Assembly: GCA_016714225.1 (NCBI GenBank)
Contig: JADJNS010000004.1
Location: forward strand, 1 to 64,000
Direction of reading: 5' to 3'
Source: Archangiaceae bacterium
Lineage (GTDB): Bacteria > Myxococcota > Myxococcia > Myxococcales > Myxococcaceae
DNA length: 64,000 nucleotides
Shown piece after piece: positions 42,012 to 50,650 of the stretch. The stretch's first letter is position 1, and each line of letters starts with the position of its first letter. Under the pieces are notes generated by a model. It did no database searches. It saw only the letters and a program-made list of their open reading frames with translations, and had not been told where the DNA came from. Both the position numbers and the translations under genes were made by a program.

Positions 42012-42800
42012 ATGAACTTTGTGAATATGGACAAGCACGGCGACGACGAGCAGCAGGCCCGAAAGTTGCTGACTGCGGTCGAGCGCATCGTGGCGAGCTC
42101 TGCCTCGATTCGCGCGACCGTCGAAGGGGTACAGGCGACGCTCAAGTCGTCGCACCCCGAGCTCAAGGGCGACGAGCTGCGCGAGCGGGTCGCGAGAGCG
42201 CTGGTGAAGCACTACAGCGACCGCGCGGCGATCGCCGGTGGCGCGTCGGCGCTGCCCGGCCTCATTCCCGGGTGGGGCTCGCTGGTGGCGGCGCTGGGCG
42301 GCACCGTCGCCGAGCTCACCTTCTTGCTCAAGTGGGAGGTCGAGATGGCGCTGGCGCTGTCGCACCTCTACGGCTTCGACATCGAAGCGCCCGCCGAGCG
42401 GCAGCTGGCGTTCTTGATGGCCTCGGTCGGCACCTACGACGCGGGAGGGAAGAACTTCTTCGTCGACGTGCTCAAGCTCGAAGGCACCGCGATGTGGAAC
42501 TACGCCCCTCGCCGCGTGGCGCGCATCGTGGTTCAGGCCCTGGCGATGCTGCTCGCGAGGTACGTCTGGCGCGGCTTCTTGAAGGCGATTCCGGTGGTGG
42601 GCATCGTGGTCGGCGGCTCGGTGAACAAGCTGCTGACCCAGAAGGTCGGCGCGCGCTGCCTGCGCGACGTGCAGACCCGCCGCGGCCTGATGAGAGACCA
42701 GGCGCGCGAGGCGAGCGCGGGCGCGCGCAAGAAGAAGCCGGCCCGCCGCAAGGCGAAGAAGGCGCCTCGCCGCGAGCCGCCCGCCGAGACGCTGAACTGA
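42012..42800 (+). CDS. EcsC-like/DUF697-type protein
   Basis: 262 aa. The central part (about 75-215) has the glycine-rich membrane-active helices of EcsC-like proteins: GGASALPGLIPGWGSLVAALGG, an E-x2-FLLKWEVEMALALSHLYG helix and IPVVGIVVGGSVNKL. The C-terminus is strongly basic (KKKPARRKAKK), suggesting contact with nucleic acid or the membrane surface. EcsC-like proteins are linked to ABC export and membrane handling in other bacteria; none is adjacent here. Function inferred only at family level. Confidence 0.65.
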   Translation: MNFVNMDKHGDDEQQARKLLTAVERIVASSASIRATVEGVQATLKSSHPELKGDELRERVARALVKHYSDRAAIAGGASALPGLIPGWGSLVAALGGTVAELTFLLKWEVEMALALSHLYGFDIEAPAERQLAFLMASVGTYDAGGKNFFVDVLKLEGTAMWNYAPRRVARIVVQALAMLLARYVWRGFLKAIPVVGIVVGGSVNKLLTQKVGARCLRDVQTRRGLMRDQAREASAGARKKKPARRKAKKAPRREPPAETLN

Positions 42801-42855
42801 CGCGGTCGAGCGTCACGGCACCCGAACGCGAACGCGGCCGTTCAGCGACACGCCC

Positions 42856-44151
42856 TCAAAGCGCTCCGCGCGCCTTCAGCTCGAGGTACGCGTTGACCGC
42901 CGCGGGCCCGAAGTCTCTCGCCGCGGCACGAATCACCCGGGCCCCCGCATCGCGCAGCCGCGCGGCGGTGAGGCGGTACTCGTCTTCCAGCCGCGCCGCG
43001 ACCTGGCGCTGGTAGGCCTCGTCCACCGTGTGGGGCGGCGCGAGGGCCGCGGCCTGGAGCCCTTCGTCGAGCAGGCTCGCCACCAGGGGAAGGTGGCGCG
43101 GCACCAGCTGCAGGGTGCGCTTGACCAGCGCCGCGCTGGTGTCGATGTCGAGCAGGTCGGTGAGCACCACCACCAGCGCGCGGCGTGAGGTGCGGGCGAA
43201 GGCGAGATCCAGCGCCGCGCCGTAGTCGCTCTCTTCGAACGACGCCTCGACCCGGTACAGCACGTCGGCCACGGCGCGCAGCTGCTCGAGCCCCCGGCGC
43301 GGTGGCCGCCACGCGCCCACCTGCGAGGCGAAGGTCATCACGCCGACCTGATCGCCCTGATCCACACCGACCTTGGCGAGCCGCAGCGCCGCGTCGACCG
43401 CGTACTCGAGCTTGCGGCGGCCCGCGATCTCTCCCGCCATGTGGCGCCCGCAGTCGAGCAGCAGCAGCACCGTCTGGTTCTGCTCTGGCTGGTGCACCCG
43501 CACCATCGGCCGGCCGCGGCGCGCGGTCGCTTTCCAGTCGAGGGTGCGCCGGTCGTCTCCCCGCCGGTACTCCCTCAGCGACTCGAACTCGCGACCTTCG
43601 GCAGGGCGCCGAAGCACCCGCTTGCTCGACTCGGCGTGCGCCGTCGCCAGCACGAGCGCCTCGCGCGAGAGCGCGGCGAGGTCGGGGTACACCTTCACCG
43701 TCTGCGTGAGCGGCAGGGTCAGCTGTCGCGCGCAGAGGCCCAGGGGCCCGTGCAGCCGTACCCCCAGCGGGCCCAGGCTGAGGTCACCACGGTGCCGCGG
43801 GGTCACCCACCAGCTCACCGTGGTGATGCCGTCGACCGCGAACGGCTGCGCATTGCCTTCGAGCGAAGGCCCACTGCCAGCGGTGTCGCGCAGCTCGCCG
43901 CGCGCGCGGCCCTCGAGGCGCAGCGTCACCCGGTTCGCCGCGCCGCTCGAGAGCACCGGGTCGAGCTCGCGCTCGACCTTGAGCCCGCGGGGCGAGAGCA
44001 GAAAGTCGAGCGCGCACAGCGCCAGCAAGGCCGCGTCGAAGGCGAGGGTGACGTACCCCAGGCCCGGCACCGCCACCGCCAGCACCGCGGGCAACAGGCC
44101 CAGCAGCGCGAGCTTGAAGAACCGCGGCGTCGGGGCAGGCGTGCCGGCCAT
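42856..44151 (-). CDS. DUF58 protein of a MoxR-type module
   Basis: 431 aa. Two N-terminal hydrophobic helices (about 10-50), a beta-rich middle domain (VTLRLEGRARG, SWWVTPRHRGDLSLGPLGVR), the DUF58 signature EFESLREYRRGDDRRTLDWKATAR (about 190-213) and a vWA-like end (VLLLLDCGRHMAG, with a degenerate MIDAS: Cys-Gly-Arg in place of DxSxS, and VVVLTDLLD). DUF58 proteins work with MoxR AAA+ ATPases as chaperone-like systems at the membrane. It starts 9 bases after the stop of the MoxR gene and is the last gene of the operon. Confidence 0.9.
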   Translation of the reverse strand: MAGTPAPTPRFFKLALLGLLPAVLAVAVPGLGYVTLAFDAALLALCALDFLLSPRGLKVERELDPVLSSGAANRVTLRLEGRARGELRDTAGSGPSLEGNAQPFAVDGITTVSWWVTPRHRGDLSLGPLGVRLHGPLGLCARQLTLPLTQTVKVYPDLAALSREALVLATAHAESSKRVLRRPAEGREFESLREYRRGDDRRTLDWKATARRGRPMVRVHQPEQNQTVLLLLDCGRHMAGEIAGRRKLEYAVDAALRLAKVGVDQGDQVGVMTFASQVGAWRPPRRGLEQLRAVADVLYRVEASFEESDYGAALDLAFARTSRRALVVVLTDLLDIDTSAALVKRTLQLVPRHLPLVASLLDEGLQAAALAPPHTVDEAYQRQVAARLEDEYRLTAARLRDAGARVIRAAARDFGPAAVNAYLELKARGAL

Positions 44152-44160
44152 CGAAAGGCT

Positions 44161-45090
44161 CTAGCGGGGTACTTCGACCTTCTCCAGCGTCTGGGCGATC
44201 ACCTGCTCGGCCGTGACGCCTTCGACTTCGGCCTCGGCCTTGAGCATCAGGCGGTGGTTGAGCACGCTTCCGGCCACGGCCTTCACGTCGTCGGGCGTGG
44301 CGAAGTCGCGGCCCTCGAGCGAGGCGCGCGCCTTGGCCGCGGCCAGCAGCCCTTGCGACGAGCGCGGTGAGGCGCCCAGCTTGAGCCGCGGGTTGTCGCG
44401 GGTGGCCCGGGTGAGGCGCACCACGTACTCGAGCACGCTCGCGTCGCAGCGCACCGCGGCGGCCGCCGCCCGCAGCGCCTGCAGCTCGGCGCCCGACAGC
44501 GCGCGGTCGACCGAAGGCGCCGCGCCCTGGCGCTCGTGAAAGCGGGTGAGCATGGTGCGCTCGGCGGCGGCGTCGGGGTAGCCCATTCGCACCCGCATCA
44601 AGAAGCGATCGAGCTGCGCCTCGGGCAGGGGGTAGGTGCCTTCGAGCTCGATGGGGTTCTGGGTGGCCACCACGAAGAACGCCTCGGGCAGCGGGTGGCT
44701 CTTGCCGTCCAACGTCACCTGCCGCTCTTCCATCGCCTCGAGCAGCGCGGCCTGGGTCTTCGGCGGAGTGCGGTTGATCTCGTCGGCCACCAGCACCTCA
44801 CAGAAGATCGGCCCCTTCACCGTCTCGAACGTTCCGCTGCCGGGGTGAAAGACGCTGGTGCCCACCACGTCGCTGGGCATCAGGTCGGGGGTGAACTGAA
44901 TGCGCCCGAACGACAGCCCCAGCGCCGCTGCCACGCTCCGCGCGGCGAGGGTCTTGGCCACCCCGGGTACACCCTCGAGCAGCACGTGACCGCGCGCCAG
45001 GTACGCGGTGACCAGGTCGGCCACCGCGGCCGGCTGGCCGAGCACCACGTTCGAGAGCGCGCCCGTCAACCGCTGGAGCGGCGTGGGCAT
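44161..45090 (-). CDS. MoxR family AAA+ ATPase
   Basis: 309 aa, the normal size. Walker A EGVPGVAKT (about 39-47), Walker B LVADEINRTPPKTQ (about 98-111), sensor 1 ATQNPIELEGTYPLPEAQLDRF and a sensor-2 Arg in the lid. It remodels client proteins together with the DUF58 protein encoded next. Its ATG overlaps the TGA of the upstream zinc-ribbon gene by one base (TGATG), so all three proteins are made together. Confidence 0.95.
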   Translation of the reverse strand: MPTPLQRLTGALSNVVLGQPAAVADLVTAYLARGHVLLEGVPGVAKTLAARSVAAALGLSFGRIQFTPDLMPSDVVGTSVFHPGSGTFETVKGPIFCEVLVADEINRTPPKTQAALLEAMEERQVTLDGKSHPLPEAFFVVATQNPIELEGTYPLPEAQLDRFLMRVRMGYPDAAAERTMLTRFHERQGAAPSVDRALSGAELQALRAAAAAVRCDASVLEYVVRLTRATRDNPRLKLGASPRSSQGLLAAAKARASLEGRDFATPDDVKAVAGSVLNHRLMLKAEAEVEGVTAEQVIAQTLEKVEVPR

Positions 45091-45914
45091 CAGTCGGGCT
45101 TCTCGCGCAGGCCCATCAGGGTGCCGCCCAGCGCCACGATCGAGGTGAGCACCGCCAGAATCACGCCGGCGCCGGGCTTCGACATCCACACCTCTTCGTT
45201 GCCGTACATCGCGCGAGCCTTCTGGGTGTTCACCGCCAGCTTGATCAGCACCAGCGACCACACGATCGAGAACGACGAGGTGCCGAACTGCAACAGCCAC
45301 GGCACCAGCGCGTGCAGCCGCGGCATCACCTTGCGGGTGCGAATGATGATCGCCACGATCAGCACCACGTTGGCGGCGAACACCAGCGCGCCGAGCGAGA
45401 GCAGGCCGATCGACTCGCCCTCCTGGGCGGTGTCCTTCCACGGCAGGAAGCAGGCGAACAGCGTGGCGCACGCGCCCCAGAACGCCAGCCGGTCGGCCAA
45501 CGACAGCGCCACCATGAAGTTGCGCGCGTCGGCCATCGCCTCTTCGGGGTCGAGCACCTGCGAAGGTGGCGGCGCCAACATCGCCGGGTCGACCCGGGGC
45601 TGCTTGGGCGAGTGCCAGTCTTCTTCTTCGGCGCGCTGCTCGGGTGGGGTGCGGGTTCGCCGCGCCGGGGCGTCGGGCATCATGCGCCGGGGCGCCGCGG
45701 GCTTCGCGCCCGACGCCGCCTTCTTCACTCCGCTGGCGCCGGTGGGCGAGCGCTTCACCGCCTTGGCGGCTCCGGTGCCGGTGCTCGAGCGCTTCACCCC
45801 GGGCTTGGGCTTGGGCGGCTCATCGGAGAACAGCGACGGGTCGAGAATGTGGTCGCACTTCGGACACACCGCCGCGTCGTCAGCCACCGTGGTGTTGCAA
45901 CTCGGGCACTTCAT
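45090..45914 (-). CDS. Zinc-ribbon membrane protein of the MoxR operon
   Basis: 274 aa from ATG 45914. A zinc ribbon at the start (MKCPSCNTTVADDAAVCPKC, residues 3-20), a 90-residue Lys/Pro/Ala-rich linker, then four hydrophobic helices (about 142-160, 170-190, 200-225, 245-265). First gene of the operon with moxR and the DUF58 gene. The ribbon could bind nucleic acid or a partner; no known family name comes to mind. It is divergent from the HEAT-cyclophilin gene across 58 bases. Confidence 0.75.
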   Translation of the reverse strand: MKCPSCNTTVADDAAVCPKCDHILDPSLFSDEPPKPKPGVKRSSTGTGAAKAVKRSPTGASGVKKAASGAKPAAPRRMMPDAPARRTRTPPEQRAEEEDWHSPKQPRVDPAMLAPPPSQVLDPEEAMADARNFMVALSLADRLAFWGACATLFACFLPWKDTAQEGESIGLLSLGALVFAANVVLIVAIIIRTRKVMPRLHALVPWLLQFGTSSFSIVWSLVLIKLAVNTQKARAMYGNEEVWMSKPGAGVILAVLTSIVALGGTLMGLREKPD

Positions 45915-45972
45915 TCGACGTCGATTGTCAGCGCGCTCGACTGCCGCGTCAACGCGAAGTATCGCCCGCCGC

Positions 45973-47748
45973 ATGTGGAGAGCCCTGTGGCTGTGCTGCT
46001 TGTCGGGTTGCACCGTGGTGATGCACGGCGTGGCCGAGTTCGAAGATCGCCGCTCGGCGAGCGACGTCGAGCCGTTCACCCGGCTGCCCGACGCGGCGCT
46101 CCGCCAGCGCGCGGTGCTGGCGCTGGGGCGCATTCAAGACCCCCGCTACGCGGGCGCCATCGTCGACCGGCTGCATGACCCGGTGCCCCAGGTGCGCGAA
46201 GAGGCCGCCTTCGCCGCCGGCCTGCTGGGCCTGTCGTGGCAGCCGCTCGACCCAGGCACGAGGGCGCTGCTCTCCGACGGTCTGCTCGGCGCCGAGCTGA
46301 ACGACCGGGTGATCGAAGCGCTGGGCCGGGTGGTGACTCCCCAGACTCAAGCGAGGTTGATGAAGCTGCTGCAGCAGCGAGACTCGCGGGCCGCGCTGGC
46401 GCTGGGGCTGTCGGTGAAGCGCGGCGCGCGGCTCGACGACGCGGTGATCCCCCTCGCCGCCGAGCTGATGACGTCGAACGACCCGGCCGCGCACTATCGG
46501 GCGGCTTACCTGCTCGCCATGCTCAAGCGCCCGGCGGCGCACGATGCGCTGCTCGCCGGCCTCGCCGACCTCGACCCCGAGGTGCGCGCGCTGTGCGCCA
46601 AGGCCTTGAGCGACGTCGGCGTGGCGGGCGACGCCGGGCCCCTCACCGCCGCGCTCGCCGACCCCGACGCGCGGGTGGGGGTCGAGGCGGTGCGCGCGCT
46701 CGCGAAGCTCAAGCTGCCGGTGCCGGCGCTCGACCGCGCGCCGCTGCTGCTGGCCGCCGCGCAGGCCGGCATCGCGCTCGACACCACCGAGCCCGCGCTG
46801 CAGTGCCGCATGGCCATCGCGCGCGACAAGGCCGCGCAGGTCTTCGAGGCGTCGAAGGCGTGCGGCCCGCTGGCGCTGCACGAGGTCGGCGCGGTGAAGA
46901 ACCCCGAGGCGCTCGAGCCGTACCTCGCCGGCACCAGCGCCGAGCAGCTGGGCGCGCTCGACGCGCTGGGCGCCTCGAAGGCGGTGGGCGCGATTCCCAA
47001 GATTCGCCCGCTGCTCGCGTCTCCCGATTGGATCGTGGCGGCCGGCGCCGCGGTCGCGCTCTCACGCTTGAAAGATCGCGAGTCGATACCGGCGATCAAG
47101 AAGCTCGCGGTGACCGTGCTCACCCACCAAGACATCGCGCCGAGCGTCGCCGAGGCGCTCACCGAGCTCGAGGCGAAAGAGGCGGTGCCCGAGCTCGCCG
47201 CGTGGCTGGCGTCTTCGAACGCGACGGTGCGGCACAGCGCCGCCGCCGCGCTCACCCGGCTGACGGGGGTGCAGACCACCGCCCCCGAGGTCTCGCTGCC
47301 GCGCGCCACGCCGGTACCTCCGGCGGGCTCGGGGCTGCTGATCGCCACGGAGAAGGGTGAGATCGAGATCGAGCTGGGGAGCGACGAGGCCCCGCGCACC
47401 GCCGGCAACCTGTGGTCGCTGGCGAAGAAGGGCTTCTTCGACGGCCTCACCTTTCACCGCATCGTGCCCGACTTCGTGGCGCAGGGCGGCGACCCGCGCG
47501 GCGACGGAGAAGGCGGCCCGGAGCATTCGACTCGCTGCGAGCTGGGCCACCGCGCCTACCTGCGCGGCACGGTGGGCATGGCGCTGTCAGGCAAGGACAC
47601 CGGGGGCTCGCAGTTCTTCATCACCCACACCGCCACCCCGCACCTCGACGGCAGGTACACCGCGTTCGGCCGGGTGAAGCGCGGCATGGAGGTGGTCGAC
47701 GCGCTGCTCGAGGGTGACCGCATGGTGAAGGTCACCGCGCTGCCCTGA
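45973..47748 (+). CDS. HEAT-repeat lipoprotein fused to cyclophilin-type peptidyl-prolyl isomerase
   Basis: 591 aa. Short lipoprotein signal (LSGC, Cys13). Residues 30-440 are HEAT/PBS-type helical repeats (LRQRAVLALGRIQDPR, YRAAYLLAMLKRP, VRALCAKALSDVG, VAAGAAVALSRLKD). The C-terminal 150 residues are a cyclophilin: FHRIVPDFVAQGGDPRGDG, GTVGMAL and GSQFFITHTATPHLDGRYTAFG; the catalytic Arg in HRIVP and the Gln in FVAQGGD are present. An exported isomerase with a built-in scaffold is inferred, perhaps for outer-membrane protein folding. Confidence 0.9.
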   Translation: MWRALWLCCLSGCTVVMHGVAEFEDRRSASDVEPFTRLPDAALRQRAVLALGRIQDPRYAGAIVDRLHDPVPQVREEAAFAAGLLGLSWQPLDPGTRALLSDGLLGAELNDRVIEALGRVVTPQTQARLMKLLQQRDSRAALALGLSVKRGARLDDAVIPLAAELMTSNDPAAHYRAAYLLAMLKRPAAHDALLAGLADLDPEVRALCAKALSDVGVAGDAGPLTAALADPDARVGVEAVRALAKLKLPVPALDRAPLLLAAAQAGIALDTTEPALQCRMAIARDKAAQVFEASKACGPLALHEVGAVKNPEALEPYLAGTSAEQLGALDALGASKAVGAIPKIRPLLASPDWIVAAGAAVALSRLKDRESIPAIKKLAVTVLTHQDIAPSVAEALTELEAKEAVPELAAWLASSNATVRHSAAAALTRLTGVQTTAPEVSLPRATPVPPAGSGLLIATEKGEIEIELGSDEAPRTAGNLWSLAKKGFFDGLTFHRIVPDFVAQGGDPRGDGEGGPEHSTRCELGHRAYLRGTVGMALSGKDTGGSQFFITHTATPHLDGRYTAFGRVKRGMEVVDALLEGDRMVKVTALP

Positions 47749-47821
47749 AAGCGGCCGCAAAAGCCAGCTCCCGTCGCGGCCACTCCGCAAGGGGCCGCGC
47801 GTTGGCCGCACCTCCGACGAG

Positions 47822-47869
47822 AAAAAGCCGGCGTGCCTCGCCCCGGCAAGGGTAGGCGAGGCGCGCCGG
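47822..47869 (-). terminator. Intrinsic terminator of the PqqD-HlyD gene (15-bp stem, T5)
   Basis: On the minus strand, 47869-47855 pairs with 47842-47828 (15 bp with one G-T wobble, 12-base loop), followed directly by CTTTTTC at 47827-47821. It lies 13 bases beyond the stop of the minus-strand gene. The plus-strand transcript of the cyclophilin gene also meets this stem. Confidence 0.85.
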
Positions 47870-47881
47870 TCAGACAGTCGG

Positions 47882-49354
47882 TCAGCGCTGGTGATTGCGC
47901 GGCGGCAGCTGAATCTGCACCGTCACCGGGCCGCTCTTCAGATCGCCGTCGGGGTTCGGCACGTCGGCGGTGAGCACGCCGTGGTCGATGCCCTCGACGG
48001 TGGTGTGCACCCGATCTTCGCCGATGCGAATCGCGATCGGCATGCCGGGCTGCACGCGGTCGGCGCTCTTGGGCTGAACCGGGGCCTGCAGCTTCATGCG
48101 CTCTGAATCGACCAGCGTCAGCACCGGCTCACCGGCGGCGGCGTGCGGCTCGAGGTGTGTGACCACACCCACCGAGGGCGCCTTCACGGTGTTGGCCGCG
48201 ATCTGCTGGTCGAGCGCCTTCAGCTGCTCGCCCAGCCTCTGCAGCCCGTCGGCCCCGTCGGCATCGGCGCTGATGCGGGCGTCGAGGGCGTCGCGCGCGG
48301 CGTCGAGCTCGACGCGGGCCCTGGCGAGGCGCTGCTCGGCCCCCTTCAGCCGCGCGCTGGGCGTCGCCGGCTCGGTCTCGGTCTGCTGCACCGCGCTCAG
48401 GGTCGACTGGGCGCGCTCGTACTCGGCCTGGGCTTGCTCGAACGCCGCGGCCAGCGGCTGGCCCTCGGCCGTCGTGCCCACCTCGGCCCGCAACGGGGCG
48501 CGCAGCGCTTCGAGCTTCTGTCGCAGCCCATCGCGCTCACCGCGGGCCTCGGCCACGCCGTACGAGAAGAGTGGGGTGCCCACGTCGACGCGCTGGCCCT
48601 CTTGCACCAGCACCTCGTCGACCTCGGCCGCGTCGGGCGGCGCAGTCACCGCCACCGTGGTGCCCGGCTCGAGCTGGGCCAGGGCGCTCACCCACTGCGC
48701 GCGGGGGAGCAGCGCGTAGGTCACCAGCGCGGCGATCGCAGCCAGCACGCCCAGCGCGGGCCACAGGCTGCGCCGCATGGTGTCGCGCACCTCGGCGGCC
48801 CAGTGCGGCGGTCGCTCGAGCGACCAGCTGTCGAGGGTGCGCTGAAACGTCTCGCCGAACATGCTGCCCGCCGACTGCGGGTCGGGGTGGCGGTCGAGCC
48901 ACTCGCGCAGCTGCGCGGCCTCGGCGGTCTGCGGGGCCAGCTCCTCCATCGCGTCGAGGCACTTGCGCGACTGGTCGAAGTGGCCCTCGCGCGCGTGCTT
49001 GATGGCGTCGCGGTACAGGTCTCTGACCGCGCCCGACCAGTTGAGGGGCCGGGTGCCCAGGGGCTTCTTGCCCAGCAGGCCGTGGGTGCGCAGCTGGGCG
49101 ACGAAGTCTTCGAGCGCGTCGAGGTTCACCGGCAACCCCAGCCGCTTGCAGTTCACCAGCACGTCTTGCGCGGTGCGCCGCCCATCGAGCATGCGCGCGA
49201 TCGAGAACTCGAAGCCGTGCATGCGCATCGCGCCGTACCCTTCCATCGGAGCGACGGTGATCACCTCTGCGCCGGTGCCGGTGGGCGCGGGCAGAGGCTC
49301 GAGATCGTCGCGCAGCGCGGGCACGACGTCGTGGGGTGACAAGTGGTGAGACAT
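47882..49354 (-). CDS. PqqD-like domain fused to HlyD-type membrane fusion protein
   Basis: 490 aa. Residues 30-95 look like a PqqD/RRE-type winged helix (APMEGYGAMRMHGFEFSIA, LDGRRTAQDVLV, LPVNLDALEDFVAQL). A TPR-like helical hairpin follows (110-155), a membrane helix (197-216), then the HlyD half-lipoyl strands (DEVLVQEGQRVDVGTPLFSY), a long coiled coil and a C-terminal barrel (SVGVVTHLEPHAAAGEPVLTLVD). Such fusions occur in peptide/RiPP export or S2P-type proteins. No ABC exporter, protease or precursor gene is next to it. Translation starts from a Shine-Dalgarno in a hairpin loop. Confidence 0.8.
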   Translation of the reverse strand: MSHHLSPHDVVPALRDDLEPLPAPTGTGAEVITVAPMEGYGAMRMHGFEFSIARMLDGRRTAQDVLVNCKRLGLPVNLDALEDFVAQLRTHGLLGKKPLGTRPLNWSGAVRDLYRDAIKHAREGHFDQSRKCLDAMEELAPQTAEAAQLREWLDRHPDPQSAGSMFGETFQRTLDSWSLERPPHWAAEVRDTMRRSLWPALGVLAAIAALVTYALLPRAQWVSALAQLEPGTTVAVTAPPDAAEVDEVLVQEGQRVDVGTPLFSYGVAEARGERDGLRQKLEALRAPLRAEVGTTAEGQPLAAAFEQAQAEYERAQSTLSAVQQTETEPATPSARLKGAEQRLARARVELDAARDALDARISADADGADGLQRLGEQLKALDQQIAANTVKAPSVGVVTHLEPHAAAGEPVLTLVDSERMKLQAPVQPKSADRVQPGMPIAIRIGEDRVHTTVEGIDHGVLTADVPNPDGDLKSGPVTVQIQLPPRNHQR

Positions 49355-49380
49355 GGTTGAGATGCTCCTTCCATCTCAAC
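49355..49380 (-). promoter_or_regulatory. Hairpin presenting the Shine-Dalgarno of the PqqD-HlyD gene in its loop
   Basis: On the minus strand GTTGAGATG (49380-49372) pairs perfectly with CATCTCAAC (49364-49356); the 7-base loop is GAAGGAG, the ribosome binding site, and the start codon follows one base after the stem. A GGA in a hairpin loop is also what CsrA-type proteins bind. A thermosensor, a protein-bound operator or a device to keep the site exposed are all possible. Confidence 0.65.
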
Positions 49381-49422
49381 GGGTAATGGGTAGCGGCGCC
49401 GGCCGCCCGAACCGTTACCACC

Positions 49423-50532
49423 TCAGGATGCGGGCGGTGGGCGCGCGATGTTCAGCATCGGCACGCCCTCCCACTTCTTCTTGTCGCTCTCTTCGAGCTG
49501 CTCGACGTGCCGGCGAATCTGCAGCCAGGTGTCGTCGGGCAGTGAGAGAAACAGCTTCACCAGCTCGGGGTCGAACTGGGTGCCGATGCAGCGCTCGATC
49601 TCGCTCTTCGCCACCTCGAGCGGGCGGCCCTTGCGGTACGGCCGGTCAGAGGTGATGGCGTCGAGGGTGTCGGCGATCACGAAGATGCGCGAGCCGAGCA
49701 CGATGTTCTGGCCCTTCACCCGATTCGGGTAGCCCTCGCCGTTGAACTTCTCCTGGTGCTGATGGACGATCATCGACGCGTCCTTCAGGTAGGGGATGTT
49801 GGCGAGCATGCGAAACCCGATGTCGGGGTGCATCTTCATCTCGACCCACTCTTCGGGCGTCAGCGGGCCCGGCTTGAGCAAGATCGAGTCGCGCACGCCG
49901 ATCTTCCCGATGTCGTGGAGCAGGGCGCCCTGCTCGACGGTCTTGAGCTCGGTGCCGCGCACCCCGGCGGCCTCGGCGATGGCGCGCGAGTAGAGCGACA
50001 CCCGGCGGCTGTGCCACTGGGTCTCGGTGTCGCGGTAGTCGAGCGCCGCCACCATGCCCTCGAGCAGCCCGTTGGTGCGCTCGACGATCTTCTGCTCGAG
50101 ATCGATGTTCATGGTGAGCAGCTCGTCGTTGGTGACCTTGAGCGCGTCGGTCAGCCGGCGGTTGTCTTCGACCAGGTGGTAGTGCTCGATGGCCTGGCGA
50201 ATCACCGACTGAAGCTCGGACAAGGCCCACGGCTTGGCCACCAGCCGAAACACCTCGCCGCGGTTCACGGCGTCGACCGCCACCTTGAAGTCGGCCGCCG
50301 CGGTCAGCAGCAGCCGCACGGCCTGGGGCTGCTCTTTTCGCACCTGGGCGAGCAGCTCGATGCCGTTGACGTGCGGCATCATGAAGTCGCTGATCACCAC
50401 CGCAAAGTCCTTTTCTTCCAGGGCTTTGCGGGGGTCGGTGTGACTCAACACCGTGTGGCCCTCTGACTCCAGGACCTTCGAGAGGGCCTGGCAGATGAGC
50501 GCGTCATCGTCGACCACGAGAACTAGGGCCAT
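49423..50532 (-). CDS. Response regulator with HD-GYP cyclic-di-GMP phosphodiesterase domain
   Basis: 369 aa. Receiver domain 1-120 with acidic pocket Asp8-Asp9-Asp10, phosphoacceptor Asp49 (VISDFMMPHVNG) and the Lys in LVAKPW. A coiled linker (125-165) leads to an HD-GYP domain with LLHDIGKIGVRD, a MHPDIGFRML segment, VHQHQEKFNGEGYPNRVKG (the GYP motif) and DALTSDRPY-like DAITSDRPYRKG. It should hydrolyse cyclic-di-GMP when phosphorylated. No histidine kinase lies beside it. The PqqD-HlyD gene follows on the same strand after 68 bases, so exporter output could be tied to this signal. Confidence 0.93.
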   Translation of the reverse strand: MALVLVVDDDALICQALSKVLESEGHTVLSHTDPRKALEEKDFAVVISDFMMPHVNGIELLAQVRKEQPQAVRLLLTAAADFKVAVDAVNRGEVFRLVAKPWALSELQSVIRQAIEHYHLVEDNRRLTDALKVTNDELLTMNIDLEQKIVERTNGLLEGMVAALDYRDTETQWHSRRVSLYSRAIAEAAGVRGTELKTVEQGALLHDIGKIGVRDSILLKPGPLTPEEWVEMKMHPDIGFRMLANIPYLKDASMIVHQHQEKFNGEGYPNRVKGQNIVLGSRIFVIADTLDAITSDRPYRKGRPLEVAKSEIERCIGTQFDPELVKLFLSLPDDTWLQIRRHVEQLEESDKKKWEGVPMLNIARPPPAS

Positions 50533-50650
50533 CGCTGCGGAACTCCAGGGGTTTCGAAGGCGTGAAGCCTTGCACAGATCGTTCACCGAAAGTGCATTTT
50601 TCTAATTGTGTAGGCCCTTTTATCTGGCGTCGGGCGGTACCTCCTCTACT

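Noticed and set aside
44536..45972. Long plus-strand extension upstream of the HEAT-cyclophilin gene
   Set aside because: It is antisense to moxR and the zinc-ribbon gene; the lipoprotein signal at 45973 fixes the true start.
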